64,000 nucleotides of DNA, from contig NZ_CP114283.1 in NCBI RefSeq assembly GCF_027107535.1, forward strand, positions 1,984,001 through 2,048,000, in the 5' to 3' direction. This stretch comes from Streptomyces aurantiacus (GTDB lineage Bacteria; Actinomycetota; Actinomycetes; Streptomycetales; Streptomycetaceae). Shown one piece after another: positions 15,144 through 23,486 of the stretch. A program made the translations under genes and the position numbers. Position 1 is the first letter of the stretch, and the number at the start of each line of letters is the position of its first letter. The notes beneath the pieces were generated by a model that was not told the origin of the DNA, made no database searches, and saw only the letters and a list, made by a program, of their open reading frames with translations.

Positions 15144-16325
15144 ATGCGCACCATCCTGATCACCGGCCCCGGCGGCTCCGGCCGTACCACCGTCGCCGCG
15201 GCCACCGCTCTGGAGGCCGCCCGCCGGGGCACCCGCACCCTGGTGCTCTCCGCGGACCGCACCGACACCCTCGGCGCCGTCCTCGGAACCCCCACCGGCG
15301 GCACACCGGCCGAGATCCTCCCCGGTCTCACGGCCTGGCGACCGGACGCCGGCGAGGGCTTCCGGGCGGATCTCCTCGCGTTCCAGGAACGGGTCTCCAC
15401 CGCCCTCGACCTGCTGGGCGCGGCCCGTCTGGACGCGGAGGAACTCACCCCCCTCCCCGGCGGCGAGGAACTCGCCCTGCTCCGCGCCCTGCGCGACGCC
15501 ACCGCTTCCGACACCTTCGACCTGCTGGTCGTCGACCTGCCGCCCGCCCCGCAGGCCCTCGCCCTCCTGGCGCTGCCCGAACAACTGCGCCGCTATCTGC
15601 GCCGCCTGCTCCCCGCCGAACGCCAGGCGGCCCGCGCCCTGCGCCCCGTCCTCGGCCGCCTGGCCGGCGTGCCGATGCCGTCCGAACGGCTGTACGAGAC
15701 GGCGGCCCGCTGGGACGTCGAACTGGCCGCGGTCCAGCTGGCCGTCGAGGACCCGGCCACGACCGTTCGGCTGGTCGCCGAGCCGGGCCCGGCCGGAGCC
15801 GACGCCGTACGGTCGGCCGCCACCGGCCTCGCCCTGCGCGGCCTGCGCACCGACGCCCTGATCGCGAACCGCGTCCTGCCCGACGCGTCCCCCGACACCT
15901 GGCTGTCCTCCCTCGCCGCCCAGCAGCGCAAGGCCCTCGACGAGTGGCGCGACGCATGGGGACAGACGTACGACGTACGTGAAGTCCCGCACCTCGGCCG
16001 CGACCCGCGCGGCGCAGAAGACCTCGCCGCGCTCCAGGTGCCCGCCCCGGGCGACGCCCCGGGCCCCTTCGAGTGGCCCGTCGCCGACCGGCTCGCCGAC
16101 GAGGGCGCGCTCGTCTGGCACATCCCGCTCCCCGGCGCGATACGGGAGGAACTCGACCTCGTGCGGCGCGGGGACGAACTCGTCGTCGCCGCCGGGCAGT
16201 TCCGCCGGATCGTCGCACTCCCGTCCGCCCTGCGCCGCTGCACGGTGGACGGCGCGTCCCTGCGCGAGGGCGAACTGCGTGTCCGCTTCGCACCCGACCC
16301 GGATCTGTGGCCGCGGACACGGTGA
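15144..16325 (+). CDS. ArsA/GET3-like ATPase family protein with altered P-loop
   Basis: A 393-residue protein with the ArsA/GET3 fold: N-terminal strand and loop MRTILITGPGGSGRTT, a switch-like FDLLVVDLPPAP with the Walker B Asp, and a C-terminal small domain (HIPLPGAIREELDLVR). The P-loop is unusual. Family members carry GKGGVGKTT, but here the signature Lys is Pro9 and the phosphate-binding Lys is Arg14. Strong ATPase activity is therefore doubtful; nucleotide binding or a structural role is possible. It is not an arsenite pump component in this context, having no ArsB or ArsR neighbours. It is probably cotranscribed with the SRPBCC gene and followed after 59 bases by a DUF5304-like gene. 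Confidence 0.85.
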   Translation: MRTILITGPGGSGRTTVAAATALEAARRGTRTLVLSADRTDTLGAVLGTPTGGTPAEILPGLTAWRPDAGEGFRADLLAFQERVSTALDLLGAARLDAEELTPLPGGEELALLRALRDATASDTFDLLVVDLPPAPQALALLALPEQLRRYLRRLLPAERQAARALRPVLGRLAGVPMPSERLYETAARWDVELAAVQLAVEDPATTVRLVAEPGPAGADAVRSAATGLALRGLRTDALIANRVLPDASPDTWLSSLAAQQRKALDEWRDAWGQTYDVREVPHLGRDPRGAEDLAALQVPAPGDAPGPFEWPVADRLADEGALVWHIPLPGAIREELDLVRRGDELVVAAGQFRRIVALPSALRRCTVDGASLREGELRVRFAPDPDLWPRTR

Positions 16326-16384
16326 ACGGCATACCCCCGTTCGGGTAACGTCGAGAGACACAGAGCCAATGCTTGGAGTCCGCC

Positions 16385-16882
16385 ATGAGCGATGAGCACC
16401 CCACGTCCGACGCCGGGGAGGACGCGCTCGACGACGTGCGTGACACGGAGCGCGACGAGGTAGGAGCGCCCGACGCCGATGCCTGGGCGAAGGCGTGCGC
16501 CGAGGACCTTGCCGCGGAGAAGGCCCGTCGCCGCGCCCAGAACGGCCAGCCGCCCGGCTCGGCCGCCGAGGAACTGCGCAAACTCGTCGACGCGGTCGCC
16601 GACAAACTGTCCGGACTGCAGTCGCCGCTGTTCGGCGCGGTCGCCGGCGGCGCGGCCCAGCAGATGGTGAACCAGGTCGTGCAGCAGGCCAAGGCCGCCG
16701 TCGAGCCCGTCATCGAGCGGAACCCCGACGTGTTCGACCACCTGGCCACCGCCGGCACCGAACTGCTCGCCGCGTACCGCTCCGCCGTCGCGGCGCAGGA
16801 GCGCCGCTGGACCGCCCGTGACACCGCCCCGGGCCCCCGGGACGAGGGCACCGGCAGCGGTGAACACATCGACCTTGACTGA
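16385..16882 (+). CDS. Conserved actinobacterial protein (DUF5304-like), acidic N-terminus
   Basis: A 165-residue soluble protein. The first about 35 residues are rich in Asp and Glu. A central helical region (EELRKLVDAVADKLSGLQ, then AAQQMVNQVVQQAK) resembles a membrane-surface or oligomerisation domain. The ATG at 16385 was chosen over an upstream in-frame ATG at 16373 by spacing. It lies in the SRPBCC/ArsA-like/glucokinase run and in a similar place to small conserved genes of the mycobacterial locus. No biochemical function can be assigned; the family label is from memory. Confidence 0.75.
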   Translation: MSDEHPTSDAGEDALDDVRDTERDEVGAPDADAWAKACAEDLAAEKARRRAQNGQPPGSAAEELRKLVDAVADKLSGLQSPLFGAVAGGAAQQMVNQVVQQAKAAVEPVIERNPDVFDHLATAGTELLAAYRSAVAAQERRWTARDTAPGPRDEGTGSGEHIDLD

Positions 16883-16935
16883 AGTCGCTCGGGTACGGTT
16901 GGCCGTAGCGGGGCTCGACCGAAACTGAGGGATTC

Positions 16936-17889
16936 ATGGGACTCACCATCGGCGTCGACATCGGCGGCACGAAGATCGCGGCCGGGGTGGTCGACGAGGA
17001 AGGCAACATCCTCTCGACGTTCAAGGTGCCGACTCCGACCACGCCGCAGGCGATCGTCGACGCGATCGCCGCGGCCGTCGAGGGTGCCAGGGCCGGGCAC
17101 GAGATCGTCGGCGTGGGCATCGGCGCCGCCGGATACGTCAACCGTCAGCGCTCGACGGTCTACTTCGCGCCGAACATCGACTGGCGGCAGGAGCCCCTCA
17201 AGGACGAGGTGGAGGCCCGCGTGGGCCTGCCGGTCGTCGTGGAGAACGACGCGAACGCGGCCGCCTGGGGCGAATACAAGTTCGGTGCGGGCAAGGGTCA
17301 TCGCAACGTCATCTGCATCACGCTCGGCACGGGCCTGGGCGGCGGCATCATCATCGGCAACAAGCTGCGCCGCGGGCACTTCGGCGTCGCCGCCGAGTTC
17401 GGCCACATCCGGATGGTCCCGGACGGCCTGCTGTGCGGCTGCGGCTCCCAGGGCTGCTGGGAGCAGTACGCGTCCGGGCGCGCCCTCGTGCGCTACGCGA
17501 AGCAGCGCGCGAACGCCACCCCCGAGAACGCGGACATCCTGCTCTCGCTGGGTGACGGCTCTCCCGACGGCATCGAGGGCAAGCACATCTCGATGGCCGC
17601 GCGCCAGGGTGACCCGGTGGCCGTCGACTCCTACCGCGAGCTGGCCCGCTGGGCCGGAGCCGGTCTGGCCGACCTGGCCTCGCTCTTCGACCCGTCCGCC
17701 TTCATCGTCGGCGGCGGTCTCTCGGACGAGGGCGAGCTGGTCCTCGACCCGATCCGTAAGTCGTACAAGCGGTGGCTGGTCGGCGGGAACTGGCGTCCTG
17801 TCGCCGACGTGATCGCCGCGCGGCTGGGGAACGAGGCGGGGCTGGTGGGCGCGGCCGACCTGGCCCGGGAGCCCGACCCGATCATGTAG
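16936..17889 (+). CDS. glkA: ROK-family glucokinase
   Basis: A 317-residue ATP-dependent glucokinase that phosphorylates glucose to glucose 6-phosphate. It has the N-terminal phosphate motif VDIGGTKIAAGVVD, the catalytic segment VENDANAAAWGE, GTGLGGGII, and the ROK zinc motif CGCGSQGCWEQYASG. Length and sequence match S. coelicolor GlkA, which also mediates glucose repression in that species. GAGGGA precedes the ATG. It stands after a 53-base gap from the DUF5304-like gene and is closed by a strong hairpin. Carbon catabolite control is known for the family member; I infer the same here. Confidence 0.96.
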   Translation: MGLTIGVDIGGTKIAAGVVDEEGNILSTFKVPTPTTPQAIVDAIAAAVEGARAGHEIVGVGIGAAGYVNRQRSTVYFAPNIDWRQEPLKDEVEARVGLPVVVENDANAAAWGEYKFGAGKGHRNVICITLGTGLGGGIIIGNKLRRGHFGVAAEFGHIRMVPDGLLCGCGSQGCWEQYASGRALVRYAKQRANATPENADILLSLGDGSPDGIEGKHISMAARQGDPVAVDSYRELARWAGAGLADLASLFDPSAFIVGGGLSDEGELVLDPIRKSYKRWLVGGNWRPVADVIAARLGNEAGLVGAADLAREPDPIM

Positions 17890-17901
17890 TGCGCTTCCAT
17901 G

Positions 17902-17935
17902 ACGCCCGCCGCGCCCTTCGGGGAGCGGCGGGCGT
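17902..17935 (+). terminator. Rho-independent-like terminator of glkA
   Basis: ACGCCCGCCGC (17902-17912) and GCGGCGGGCGT (17925-17935) form a perfect 11-pair stem, followed by TCGTGTTTT. It starts 13 bases after the glkA stop. Confidence 0.75.
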
Positions 17936-18000
17936 TCGTGTTTTCGGGGCCCGCGGCAAACGCACGACCCGACACCTCCCGGGCCTATACCTTGATCACC

Positions 18001-18810
18001 ATGCCGACCAGCCCCACAGCCAGTCGTCCGTTACCAGCACCCCGTACCGAATCCGACGGTTCGGCCGTCATCCGGGTGCTCAGCTACAACATCCGCTCCA
18101 TGCGGGACGACACCGCCGCACTCGCCCGGGTGATCACCGCCTGTGCACCGGACCTCGTCCTGATCCAGGAGGCCCCCCGCTTCTTCCGCTGGCGCAAGAA
18201 ACTGGCCCGTCTGGCGGCGGCCTCGGGCCAGGTCGTCCTCTCGGGCGGCGCCACGGCCTCCGGCCCCGCCCTCCTGTGCTCCCTGCGGGCCACGGTCGAA
18301 CGCACCGAGGACGTGCTCCTCCCGCTCACCCCGGGCCTGCACCGGCGCGGCTTCGCCACCGCGGTCGTACGGTTCGGCCGCGCCCGCGTCGGCGTACTGA
18401 GCTGCCACCTCTCCCTTCAGAAGGACGAGCGCCACGAGCAGGGCCGCCTGCTCCTCGACCACCTGTCGGCGCTGGACACCCCGTACGCCGTCGCGGGCGG
18501 CGACCTCAACGAACGCCCGGGCGGCCGCACGTTCAGGCGCCTCTCGACGGAGCTCCAGGACGGCTGGGCGGTGGCCCCCTGGGGCGGGGAGTACACCTCG
18601 ACGCCCGGCGACCCCCACCAGCGCATCGACGCGCTCTTCGCCACGCAGGGCGTGCGGTTCCTGGGCTGCGGGGTGCCCCTGGACCACCCCGGAGTGACGG
18701 AGGCCGACCTGAGGGCGGCCACGGACCACCTTCCGGTACTGGCCGCCCTCAGGATTCCGGCCACACCGGGCGCCCAGGGCGGTTCCGGGGAGGGCCGTTC
18801 GTTCGCCTGA
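18001..18810 (+). CDS. Endonuclease/exonuclease/phosphatase (EEP) family protein
   Basis: A 269-residue protein of the EEP fold. Motifs in order: LSYNIRSM (Asn of the metal site), LVLIQEAPRFF (Glu), GVLSCHLSL (His), VAGGDLNERPGG (catalytic GDxN), RIDALFA, and ATDHLPVLAAL (DH). All core residues are present. The ATG at 18001 follows TACCTT by 7 bases, so a leaderless transcript is possible. Substrates of this family range from DNA to phospholipids and cannot be predicted here. The gene is convergent with the next and separated by a strong hairpin. Confidence 0.9.
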   Translation: MPTSPTASRPLPAPRTESDGSAVIRVLSYNIRSMRDDTAALARVITACAPDLVLIQEAPRFFRWRKKLARLAAASGQVVLSGGATASGPALLCSLRATVERTEDVLLPLTPGLHRRGFATAVVRFGRARVGVLSCHLSLQKDERHEQGRLLLDHLSALDTPYAVAGGDLNERPGGRTFRRLSTELQDGWAVAPWGGEYTSTPGDPHQRIDALFATQGVRFLGCGVPLDHPGVTEADLRAATDHLPVLAALRIPATPGAQGGSGEGRSFA

Positions 18811-18816
18811 ACGCCT

Positions 18817-18851
18817 CGAAGGCCTGCCCGGAGCATCCGGGCAGGCCTTCG
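18817..18851. terminator. Bidirectional terminator between convergent genes
   Basis: CGAAGGCCTGCCCGG (18817-18831) and CCGGGCAGGCCTTCG (18837-18851) form a perfect 15-pair stem with a 5-base loop between the EEP gene and the convergent membrane protein gene. Confidence 0.8.
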
Positions 18852-18869
18852 TACGTACAGGCAGACGCG

Positions 18870-19532
18870 TCAGACCACCGCGCCGCGCCCCGGATCGTCC
18901 TCGTCCTCGTCGTCGCTGCGCATCCGCCCCACCAGCGTGGCGAAACCGCCGAGGAAGCCGCCGATACCGAGGGTGGCGAGCCACCACGTCATGTCCCAGC
19001 CGAGCAGGACCGCGAGGAGGAGCAGCACGGGGCCGCCGATCACGCCCAGCCACGCGAACTTGGACGTCGTGTCCGCGGCGGGCAGCTCGGGCGGCTCGGG
19101 CGGCACGAAGTGGCCCTCGTCGTCCTCGTCGAAGTCCTCCTCGGCCGGCTCCGGAGCGGCGTAGTCGCGCGGGCCGGCGACGCCCGGCGCGAACGCGACC
19201 GAACTGCCGAGCGGCTTCTCGGCGGCCGGTTCGTCCTCCGCCTCCGACTCCGCGGTGTCCGTACCGCCCTTCGAGCCCTTGGCGCCCTTCGGCGTGGCCG
19301 AGCTCTTCGTGTCGGAGTCGCCCGGATCGCCGGAGTCGTTCGTCTCCGGCTCCAGGAGCGCCAGGTCCTCCACCGACTTGAAGGGCTTGGCACCGGGCGG
19401 GTCCGGCGGTTCGTCGCCGTACCCCGCGACGATGGCGTCCCAGGCCGCGGCCTCGTCGAACGACGGGCCCTGCTCCTCGCCGGGCGGCGCGTCCTTCTCC
19501 TCGGGCTCGCGGTCCGCGTCGTGCTCAGCCAC
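18870..19532 (-). CDS. Acidic protein with two C-terminal membrane segments
   Basis: A 220-residue protein: an acidic, Pro/Glu/Ser-rich cytoplasmic region (about 150 residues), then two hydrophobic helices (WLGVIGGPVLLLLAVLLGW and WWLATLGIGGFLGGFATLV), and a short Asp/Glu tail. The GTG start at 19532 has a GGAAGGGA ribosome site and overlaps the end of the hydrolase gene by 8 bases, so the two are an operon. It is a conserved Streptomyces hypothetical protein with no recognisable catalytic motif. It may anchor or regulate the neighbouring esterase; that is only inference from context. Confidence 0.75.
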   Translation of the reverse strand: MAEHDADREPEEKDAPPGEEQGPSFDEAAAWDAIVAGYGDEPPDPPGAKPFKSVEDLALLEPETNDSGDPGDSDTKSSATPKGAKGSKGGTDTAESEAEDEPAAEKPLGSSVAFAPGVAGPRDYAAPEPAEEDFDEDDEGHFVPPEPPELPAADTTSKFAWLGVIGGPVLLLLAVLLGWDMTWWLATLGIGGFLGGFATLVGRMRSDDEDEDDPGRGAVV

Positions 19533-20352
19533 CAGTGGCCGTCCCTTCCTGCTGACCCGACTGACCCGCGCCGGCCTCCTTGCCGGCACCGGGTGCGAGC
19601 CGGGAGACGAAGGCGAAGCTCTCCTCGAAGATCCGGTCCGCGTCGTGGTCCAACGTCGCGACGTGGTAGCTCTGTTCCAGAAGTATCTCCGTGACATCCA
19701 TGGACGACACCCGGCTGAGGATGCGGGCCGAGTCGGCGGGCGGCACGACGTGGTCCTGCGGGCTGTGCAGGAGCAGCATCGGCTGGGTCACCTGCGGGAG
19801 CTCGCCGTCGAGCAGCCGGTAGAAGATGCGCATCGAGTGAGCCGCGTGCAGGGGCACCTTGTCGTAGCCGATCTCGATGCCGCCGTCCTTGGCGATGTCG
19901 CTGGTGATGCCCTTCACGGTCCTGACGAAGTGGCGGACCACCGGCAGGGCGTACGCCGCCGCGCCATGCACCTTGTTCGCCGGGTTGACGACCACGATGC
20001 CGCTGACCTCGTCCCCGTGCTTCGCGGCGAGCCGCAGGGTGAGCGCGCCGCCCATGGAGAGACCGAAGACGAAGACCTGGGAGCAGCGCTCGCGCAGGGC
20101 GCGCAGCTCACGGTCCACCTCCGCGTACCAGTCCTGCCAGCCGGTGAGCTGCATGTCCTCCCAGCGCGTGCCGTGCCCGGGCAGCAGCGGCAGCGAGACG
20201 GTCAGACCGCGCTCGGCGAGATACTCGGCCCAGGGCCGCAGCGACTGCGGGGAACCGGTGAAGCCGTGGCAGAGGAGGACCCCGACCTCTCCGCCCTCGT
20301 GGTGGAACGGCTCAGCTCCGGGAAGGACCGGCACCTTCGGTCTCCTGTTCAT
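19525..20352 (-). CDS. Alpha/beta-hydrolase (carboxylesterase/monoacylglycerol lipase type)
   Basis: A 275-residue cytosolic hydrolase. GVLLCHGFTGSPQSL carries the oxyanion-hole HG, VFGLSMGGALTL the nucleophile Ser in GxSxG, LLLHSPQDHVVPP the acid Asp, and LEQSYHVATLDHD the catalytic His. This matches Est30-type carboxylesterases and monoacylglycerol lipases. It is divergent from the PlsC-type acyltransferase gene and probably acts on acyl esters or membrane lipid fragments. The start at 20352 is the first in-frame ATG. Confidence 0.9.
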   Translation of the reverse strand: MNRRPKVPVLPGAEPFHHEGGEVGVLLCHGFTGSPQSLRPWAEYLAERGLTVSLPLLPGHGTRWEDMQLTGWQDWYAEVDRELRALRERCSQVFVFGLSMGGALTLRLAAKHGDEVSGIVVVNPANKVHGAAAYALPVVRHFVRTVKGITSDIAKDGGIEIGYDKVPLHAAHSMRIFYRLLDGELPQVTQPMLLLHSPQDHVVPPADSARILSRVSSMDVTEILLEQSYHVATLDHDADRIFEESFAFVSRLAPGAGKEAGAGQSGQQEGTATGG

Positions 20353-20492
20353 TCAAGGGCGATGTGACGATCACCCCGAAGCTTCGAGGCGTACTTCACC
20401 GTACGCGACCGCACTGACACCGACCAGGGCCGTCGGGCCCATTGACGGTGCTCCGGGTTAAGGTCTGAGCGACGGACACAGGAGGCACTCGG

Positions 20493-21365
20493 GTGATCTA
20501 CGGCGCAATGAAGTTTTCCATCGGAGGGCCACTGAAGCTCGCCTTCAGGCCCTGGGTGGAAGGCCTCGAGAACATTCCCGCCGACGGCCCGGCCATCCTG
20601 GCGAGCAATCACCTGTCGTTCTCGGACTCGTTCTTCCTGCCCGCGGTCCTCGACCGCAAGGTGACCTTCATCGCGAAGGCCGAGTACTTCACGACGCCCG
20701 GTGTGAAGGGCCGGATGACGGCGGCCTTCTTCAAGGGCGTCGGCCAGCTGCCCGTGGACCGCTCCGGAGCGCGCGGAGCGGGCGAGGCGGCGGTCAGGAG
20801 CGGCATCGACGTCCTCGAGCGCGGCGAGCTCTTCGGCATCTACCCGGAGGGCACGCGGTCGCCCGACGGCCGGCTCTACCGCGGCAAGCCCGGCGGTCTC
20901 GCGCGCGTGGCGCTGGCCTCCGGAGCCCCCGTCGTCCCGGTCGCCATGATCGACACCGAGAAGATCCAGCCGCCCGGCAAGGTGATGCCCAAGCTGATGC
21001 GCCCGGGCATCCGCATCGGCAGGCCGCTGGACTTCAGCCGCTACCACGGCATGGAGCACGACCGCTTCGTCCTGCGCGCGGTGACCGACGAGGTCATGTA
21101 CGAGATCATGAAGCTCTCCGGACAGGAGTACGTCGACATCTACGCGACGGCCGCCAAGCGGCAGATCGCGGATGCGGCGAAAGCGCAGAAGCAGGCGCTC
21201 AAGGAAGCCCAGAAGGAAGCCGACCAGGCCCGCAAGGACGCCGAGCGGGCCCGGACGGACGCCCTGAAGGAAGCCGACCGGGCGCGGGAGCAGGCCGGGC
21301 AGGAGCAGACCGGGCAGGAACAGGCCGTGAAGGCGCAGGACACGAAGGAAGAGTCCAGCTCCTAG
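20493..21365 (+). CDS. 1-acyl-glycerol-3-phosphate acyltransferase (PlsC family) with charged C-terminal tail
   Basis: A 290-residue lysophospholipid acyltransferase. Motif I is NHLSFSDSFF (a HX4D variant, catalytic His and Asp), motif III is YPEGTRSPDGRLYRGKPGG, and AMIDTEKIQPPG follows. AGGAGG lies 7 bases before the GTG at 20493. It transfers acyl chains to lysophosphatidic acid or a related lipid at the membrane. The last about 65 residues are an unusual Ala/Lys/Glu/Gln coiled-coil tail absent from standard PlsC. The M. tuberculosis homologue Rv2182c lies in the same syntenic block. It is 26 bases upstream of macS and may be cotranscribed. Confidence 0.9.
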   Translation: MIYGAMKFSIGGPLKLAFRPWVEGLENIPADGPAILASNHLSFSDSFFLPAVLDRKVTFIAKAEYFTTPGVKGRMTAAFFKGVGQLPVDRSGARGAGEAAVRSGIDVLERGELFGIYPEGTRSPDGRLYRGKPGGLARVALASGAPVVPVAMIDTEKIQPPGKVMPKLMRPGIRIGRPLDFSRYHGMEHDRFVLRAVTDEVMYEIMKLSGQEYVDIYATAAKRQIADAAKAQKQALKEAQKEADQARKDAERARTDALKEADRAREQAGQEQTGQEQAVKAQDTKEESSS

Positions 21366-21391
21366 ACGTAGACGCGGCGCCGGGGGATGGA

Positions 21392-22663
21392 GTGGTGGGG
21401 GACATGGCCAAGCGCGAAAGAGTCATGAGAATGTCGGTCGAGCAGCCGCTGTGGCGCGCGCTGACCGGGTACCGCGTCCTGACGCTGTTCTACGCGATCG
21501 GCCTGTTCGTCTCGGAGTACGACGAGTTCGTCCGCCCCGAAGTGGCCATCGCCTATTTCGTGGTGCTCTTCGCGTGGACCTTCGCGACCCTGCCCAAGGT
21601 GGCGGGCGCGGCGAGCTGCACCAAGCGCTTCCTCGCGGCCGACCTGACCGTCGCCCTCGCGGGCATCCTGCTCACACCGATCGCGGACGCCCACGACCGG
21701 ATCGTGGCGGGCGGCCCGACCCTCCCGTCGATATGGACCGCGGGTTCCGTGCTGGCGTTCGCGATCAAGGGCGGCTGGCGCTGGGCGGCCTTCGCCTCGG
21801 CGCTCGTCGGCGTCGCCAACGTCGTGCAGCGCGGGGCGCTCAGCCAGGACACCCTCCACAACGTCCTGCTCGTCTGGGTCGCCTCCATCGCCATCGGGTA
21901 CGTCGTCGAGGTCGCCCGGGCCTCCGAGCGCACCCTGGCCCGCGCCCTGGAGATCGAGGCGGCGACGCGCGAGCGGGAGCGGCTTGCCCGCGACATCCAC
22001 GACGGCGTCCTCCAGGTGCTCGCCATGGTGCAGCGGCGCGGTGCCGCGATCGGCGGGGAGGCCGCGGACCTGGGCCGCCTCGCCGGCGAACAGGAGGTCG
22101 CGCTGCGCACCCTGGTCTCCGGCGGGCTCGTACCGGTCTCGCGGGTGTCGGAGGACGAGGCCGAGGGCGCCGTCGTGCGCGCGGTGGACGAGCCCGACGC
22201 CCAGGGCGATTCGGCCCCCTGGGACCTGCGCTCGCTGCTCGCCCCGTACGCCACCGCACGGGTGACGTTCTCCGAGCCCGGCACCCCGGTGCCGCTCGCG
22301 GCCCGGGCCGCGAAGGAGCTGGCCGCCGCCGTGGGCGCCGCTCTGGACAACGTCCACCGCCACGTCGGCGCCGACGCCCGGGCGTGGATCCTGGTGGAGG
22401 ACGAGCCGGACGAGGTGATCGTGACCGTACGCGACGAGGGTCCGGGCATCCCCGAGGGACGGCTCGTCCAGGCCGAGGGGGAGGGGCGCCTCGGCGTGGC
22501 CCTGTCGATCCGTGGACGGCTGCGCGAGATCGGCGGCACGGCCGAGCTGATCTCGGTACCGGGCCAGGGCACGGAAGTCGAACTGAAAGTACCGAAGGGC
22601 GCGTGCGCTCCGGAGGCCTCCAAGGGGCCGAAGGACAGGCGGGGGAAGGCGGAGAAGGCATGA
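21392..22663 (+). CDS. macS: Sensor histidine kinase, MacS-like (NarL-partner type)
   Basis: A 423-residue kinase. The N-terminal half has about five membrane helices (DUF5931-type sensor). The dimerisation/phosphoacceptor segment RERLARDIHDGVLQVLAM has the phosphorylated His at about 203, and the C-terminal HATPase domain has DNVHRH (N box) and VRDEGPGIPEG. The gene overlaps its regulator by ATGA. Order and sequence agree with S. coelicolor MacS (SCO2121), which with MacR affects actinorhodin production and morphogenic membrane-protein genes. Start options are GTG 21392 or ATG 21404. The signal is unknown. Confidence 0.9.
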   Translation: MVGDMAKRERVMRMSVEQPLWRALTGYRVLTLFYAIGLFVSEYDEFVRPEVAIAYFVVLFAWTFATLPKVAGAASCTKRFLAADLTVALAGILLTPIADAHDRIVAGGPTLPSIWTAGSVLAFAIKGGWRWAAFASALVGVANVVQRGALSQDTLHNVLLVWVASIAIGYVVEVARASERTLARALEIEAATRERERLARDIHDGVLQVLAMVQRRGAAIGGEAADLGRLAGEQEVALRTLVSGGLVPVSRVSEDEAEGAVVRAVDEPDAQGDSAPWDLRSLLAPYATARVTFSEPGTPVPLAARAAKELAAAVGAALDNVHRHVGADARAWILVEDEPDEVIVTVRDEGPGIPEGRLVQAEGEGRLGVALSIRGRLREIGGTAELISVPGQGTEVELKVPKGACAPEASKGPKDRRGKAEKA

Positions 22664-23343
22664 GTGAGCGACAGGACCAGGATCCGATCAGGGTCATGGT
22701 GGTCGACGACCATCCCATGTGGCGGGACGCGGTCGCGCGTGACCTGGACGAGGCCGGTTTCGACGTGGTCGCGACCGCGGGCGACGGCGAGCAGGCGGTG
22801 CGCCGCGCGCAGGCCGTGGGGCCGGACGTCCTCGTGCTGGACCTGAACCTGCCCGCGAAGCCCGGTGTGCAGGTCTGCAAGGAACTCGTCGGCGCCGATC
22901 CCGCCCTGCGGGTCCTGGTCCTCTCCGCGAGCGGCGAGCACGCCGACGTCCTGGAGGCGGTCAAGTCGGGCGCCACCGGCTATCTGCTCAAGTCGGCCTC
23001 CACGGAGGAGCTGATCGACGCGGTGCGCCGCACGGCCGTCGGCGACCCCGTCTTCACCCCGGGCCTCGCGGGCCTGGTCCTCGGCGAGTACCGCAGGCTC
23101 GCCTCCGACCCCGGGCCGGCCACAGGCGGCGACGAGCCCAGGGCCCCGCAGCTCACCGACCGCGAGACCGAAGTGCTCCGGCTGGTGGCCAAGGGTTTGA
23201 GCTACAAGCAGATCGCCGAGCGCCTCGTCATCTCCCACCGCACCGTGCAGAACCACGTCCAGAACACCCTGGGCAAGCTCCAGCTGCACAACCGCGTGGA
23301 GTTGGTGCGCTATGCCATAGAGCGGGGCCTCGACGACGCGTAA
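22660..23343 (+). CDS. macR: Response regulator, MacR-like (NarL/LuxR family)
   Basis: A 227-residue regulator. The receiver domain has VVDDHPMWRDAV, phosphoacceptor Asp61 in LVLDLNLP, and KSAS with the conserved Lys. The C-terminal LuxR helix-turn-helix reads LTDRETEVLRLVAKGLSYKQI and SHRTVQNHVQ. It overlaps the macS stop by 4 bases, so the two are translationally coupled. In S. coelicolor MacR binds promoters of membrane-protein genes involved in morphogenesis; the same role is inferred here. Confidence 0.92.
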   Translation: MSERQDQDPIRVMVVDDHPMWRDAVARDLDEAGFDVVATAGDGEQAVRRAQAVGPDVLVLDLNLPAKPGVQVCKELVGADPALRVLVLSASGEHADVLEAVKSGATGYLLKSASTEELIDAVRRTAVGDPVFTPGLAGLVLGEYRRLASDPGPATGGDEPRAPQLTDRETEVLRLVAKGLSYKQIAERLVISHRTVQNHVQNTLGKLQLHNRVELVRYAIERGLDDA

Positions 23344-23486
23344 ACCCGTCGATACCCACCATCGAGTGAAGACGCGAGATCAACACCCGCACAATTCACC
23401 GGAATTGACCTTCCGCCCCCTGCTGAAGTGACCTGGATCACTATTAGCGTGAGTCCCGTCAGCCAACCGCGGCGAAAGGACTTTCC

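Noticed and set aside
15144..16325. Arsenite-efflux ATPase (ars operon)
   Set aside because: No arsB, arsR or arsC neighbours, the P-loop is altered, and the context is envelope-lipid genes.
17899..18000. N-terminal extension of the EEP protein
   Set aside because: The frame is open upstream, but it covers the glkA terminator hairpin; ATG 18001 is the first sensible start.
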